Source: CANHEE01 sp043777755 (GTDB lineage Bacteria > Bacteroidota > Bacteroidia > Chitinophagales > Saprospiraceae). Taken from it: a DNA stretch of 14,108 bases. Positions 13,621-14,108 of the stretch are shown here, one piece after another. Below the pieces are notes generated by a model. That model made no database searches. It saw nothing but the letters and a program-made list of their open reading frames with translations, and was not told where the DNA came from. The first letter of the stretch is position 1. Every line of letters begins with the position of its first letter. Both the position numbers and the translations under genes were made by a program. The DNA is taken from NCBI GenBank assembly GCA_043777755.1, contig JAYWHK010000035.1, positions 1 to 14,108 of the forward strand, in the 5' to 3' direction.

Positions 13621-13658
13621 AAAAACCTTGCTGCACACGACGCAGCAGGGTTTTTTTT
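13621..13658 (+). terminator. glyA terminator
   Basis: AAAAACCTTGCTGC (13621-13634) pairs with 13642-13655 (one G-U pair, seven-base loop) and is followed by an eight-T run, 64 bases past the glyA stop. A textbook intrinsic terminator. Confidence 0.9.
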
Positions 13659-13777
13659 ATGAAAATTTGGCTTTACGCAATGGGCTAAAACAACCACGTT
13701 TATTTCTATATGCCTACTTACAAGTGATAAGTACTTACCTTTTTTAGCGGGTCGAATCTGAATTAAAAATAAAATCG

Positions 13778-13785
13778 TATATTTG
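13778..13785 (+). promoter_or_regulatory. -7 box for the secreted-protein gene
   Basis: TATATTTG followed by CA, an exact TAnnTTTG match, 114 bases before the ATG at 13900. The long leader is unusual compared with the other genes here. Confidence 0.5.
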
Positions 13786-13899
13786 CATTTTAATTGTTTA
13801 AAAGCCTTACACACTCACCTAAATTAAATTAGTTGGCTAACTATTGTGGCGCATTTTTTGTGCTAATCTCTTTTTTTGTATATATAATTATTACCTTCT

Positions 13900-14025
13900 A
13901 TGAAAAATTTACTTTTTAGCTTTGTTTTTACACTTTTAAGTACTTCTATTTTTGCGCAAGTACCAGTGAATGACGAATGTAGCAAAGCCATACCTTTGAC
14001 AATCCCGCAAACGGCAGGGCTGTAA
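13900..14025 (+). pseudogene. 5' end of a secreted protein, truncated
   Basis: 41 codons from an ATG too short to be a whole gene. Residues 1-20 form a clear signal peptide (MKNLLFSF, then a hydrophobic core, ending IFAQ). The mature start VPVNDECSKAIPLTIP has the NDEC-x-x-AI pattern that I associate with the N-termini of large secreted or surface proteins in this phylum, which run on for hundreds of residues. Here the frame stops at TAA (14023-14025), and the DNA switches to an opposing frame at 14030. The simplest reading is an insertion sequence that has cut the gene, with the rest lying beyond the window. The element's edge would be near 14015-14025. A standalone short secreted peptide is possible but less likely. 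Confidence 0.65.
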
Positions 14026-14029
14026 AGTT

Positions 14030-14108
14030 CTAATTATTTTTAATGATATTGATTACATCCTTCACTCTTGCCCCAAATTTAATTTGTCCGTAAGAAATAG
14101 AGTCGTAT
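14030..14108 (-). CDS. C-terminal end of a probable transposase (partial)
   Basis: The last 25 residues of a minus-strand protein whose body lies beyond the right edge. It reads YDSISYGQIKFG, then ARVKDVINIIKNN and a TAG stop (14030-14032). The basic, hydrophobic tail and its position exactly where the secreted-protein gene breaks off suggest an insertion-sequence transposase. The family cannot be told from this fragment. If right, the element's terminal inverted repeat should lie within about 14014-14029, between the two frames. Confidence 0.4.
   Translation of the reverse strand, partial: YDSISYGQIKFGARVKDVINIIKNN

Larger units (their letters stand above)
13557..13899. other. intergenic region between glyA and a broken secreted-protein gene
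   Basis: It holds, in order: AT-rich partly palindromic DNA (13558-13612), the glyA terminator, a less AT-rich stretch of unknown nature (about 13660-13765) with a small TACTTA/TAAGTA hairpin (13715-13733), a -7 box (13778-13785), and a leader of roughly 108 bases before the ATG at 13900. A 70-codon minus-strand frame here overlaps the terminator and is not considered a gene. Confidence 0.6.

Noticed and set aside
13602..13814. 70-codon minus-strand open frame
   Set aside because: It runs across the glyA terminator and the opposing promoter, and shows no recognisable domain.
13991..13998. TACCTTTG as a plus-strand promoter
   Set aside because: It is simply the Ile-Pro-Leu codons of the secreted-protein fragment, and no plus-strand gene follows within the window.
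1..14108. tRNA, rRNA, tmRNA or a complete defence island
   Set aside because: No cloverleaf, rRNA-like segment or cluster of defence genes was seen on either strand; the helicase-nuclease stands alone.

Overview
The window is chromosomal DNA from an AT-rich member of the Bacteroidota. Three things point there. Perfect TAnnTTTG -7 promoter elements stand 16-36 bases before seven start codons (and 114 bases before an eighth), with no Shine-Dalgarno sequences. Several genes are types common in this phylum: a half-length (split) transketolase, an OmpA protein with PD40 repeats, a secreted TonB_C protein and a glyA with the phylum's internal insertion. The truncated secreted protein at the right end opens with an NDEC-type mature N-terminus that I associate with large secreted proteins of Saprospiraceae-like bacteria. 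The genus cannot be named from the sequence.

Layout. Positions 1-767 hold no convincing gene: three different perfect inverted repeats, a 15-base direct repeat and an extremely AT-rich block. From 1433 down to 768 (minus strand) lies a GH46-type chitosanase without a signal peptide. The 1434-1750 gap holds a strong terminator and a nested palindromic repeat. Then, all on the minus strand: a secreted TonB_C-domain protein (2137-1751), the glycogen branching enzyme glgB (4264-2318), a seven-helix TIGR02206/TMEM164-like membrane protein (5003-4326), and a probable three-gene operon fur-family regulator, transketolase C-terminal half, OmpA/PD40 protein (8206-5106). Divergent from fur is a large plus-strand UvrD-type helicase fused to a RecB/AddB-like nuclease with a probable Fe-S cluster (8313-11438). 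A second copy of the palindromic repeat family follows, then a PaiA-like GNAT acetyltransferase (12135-11611, minus) divergent from glyA (12282-13556, plus), which ends at a strong terminator. The right edge holds the first 40-odd codons of a secreted protein, cut off where an opposing, probably transposase, reading frame begins.

How it works together. Most of the window is ordinary housekeeping and stress biology: glycogen branching, pentose phosphate carbon shuffling, one-carbon metabolism, metal or peroxide-responsive regulation, DNA-end processing and envelope anchoring. No clear multi-gene defence, secretion or biosynthetic system is present. The parts most worth a second look are non-coding: the hairpin/direct-repeat module at 1-310 and the dispersed palindromic repeats at 1598-1710 and 11466-11593, plus the apparent insertion-sequence break at about 14015-14030.
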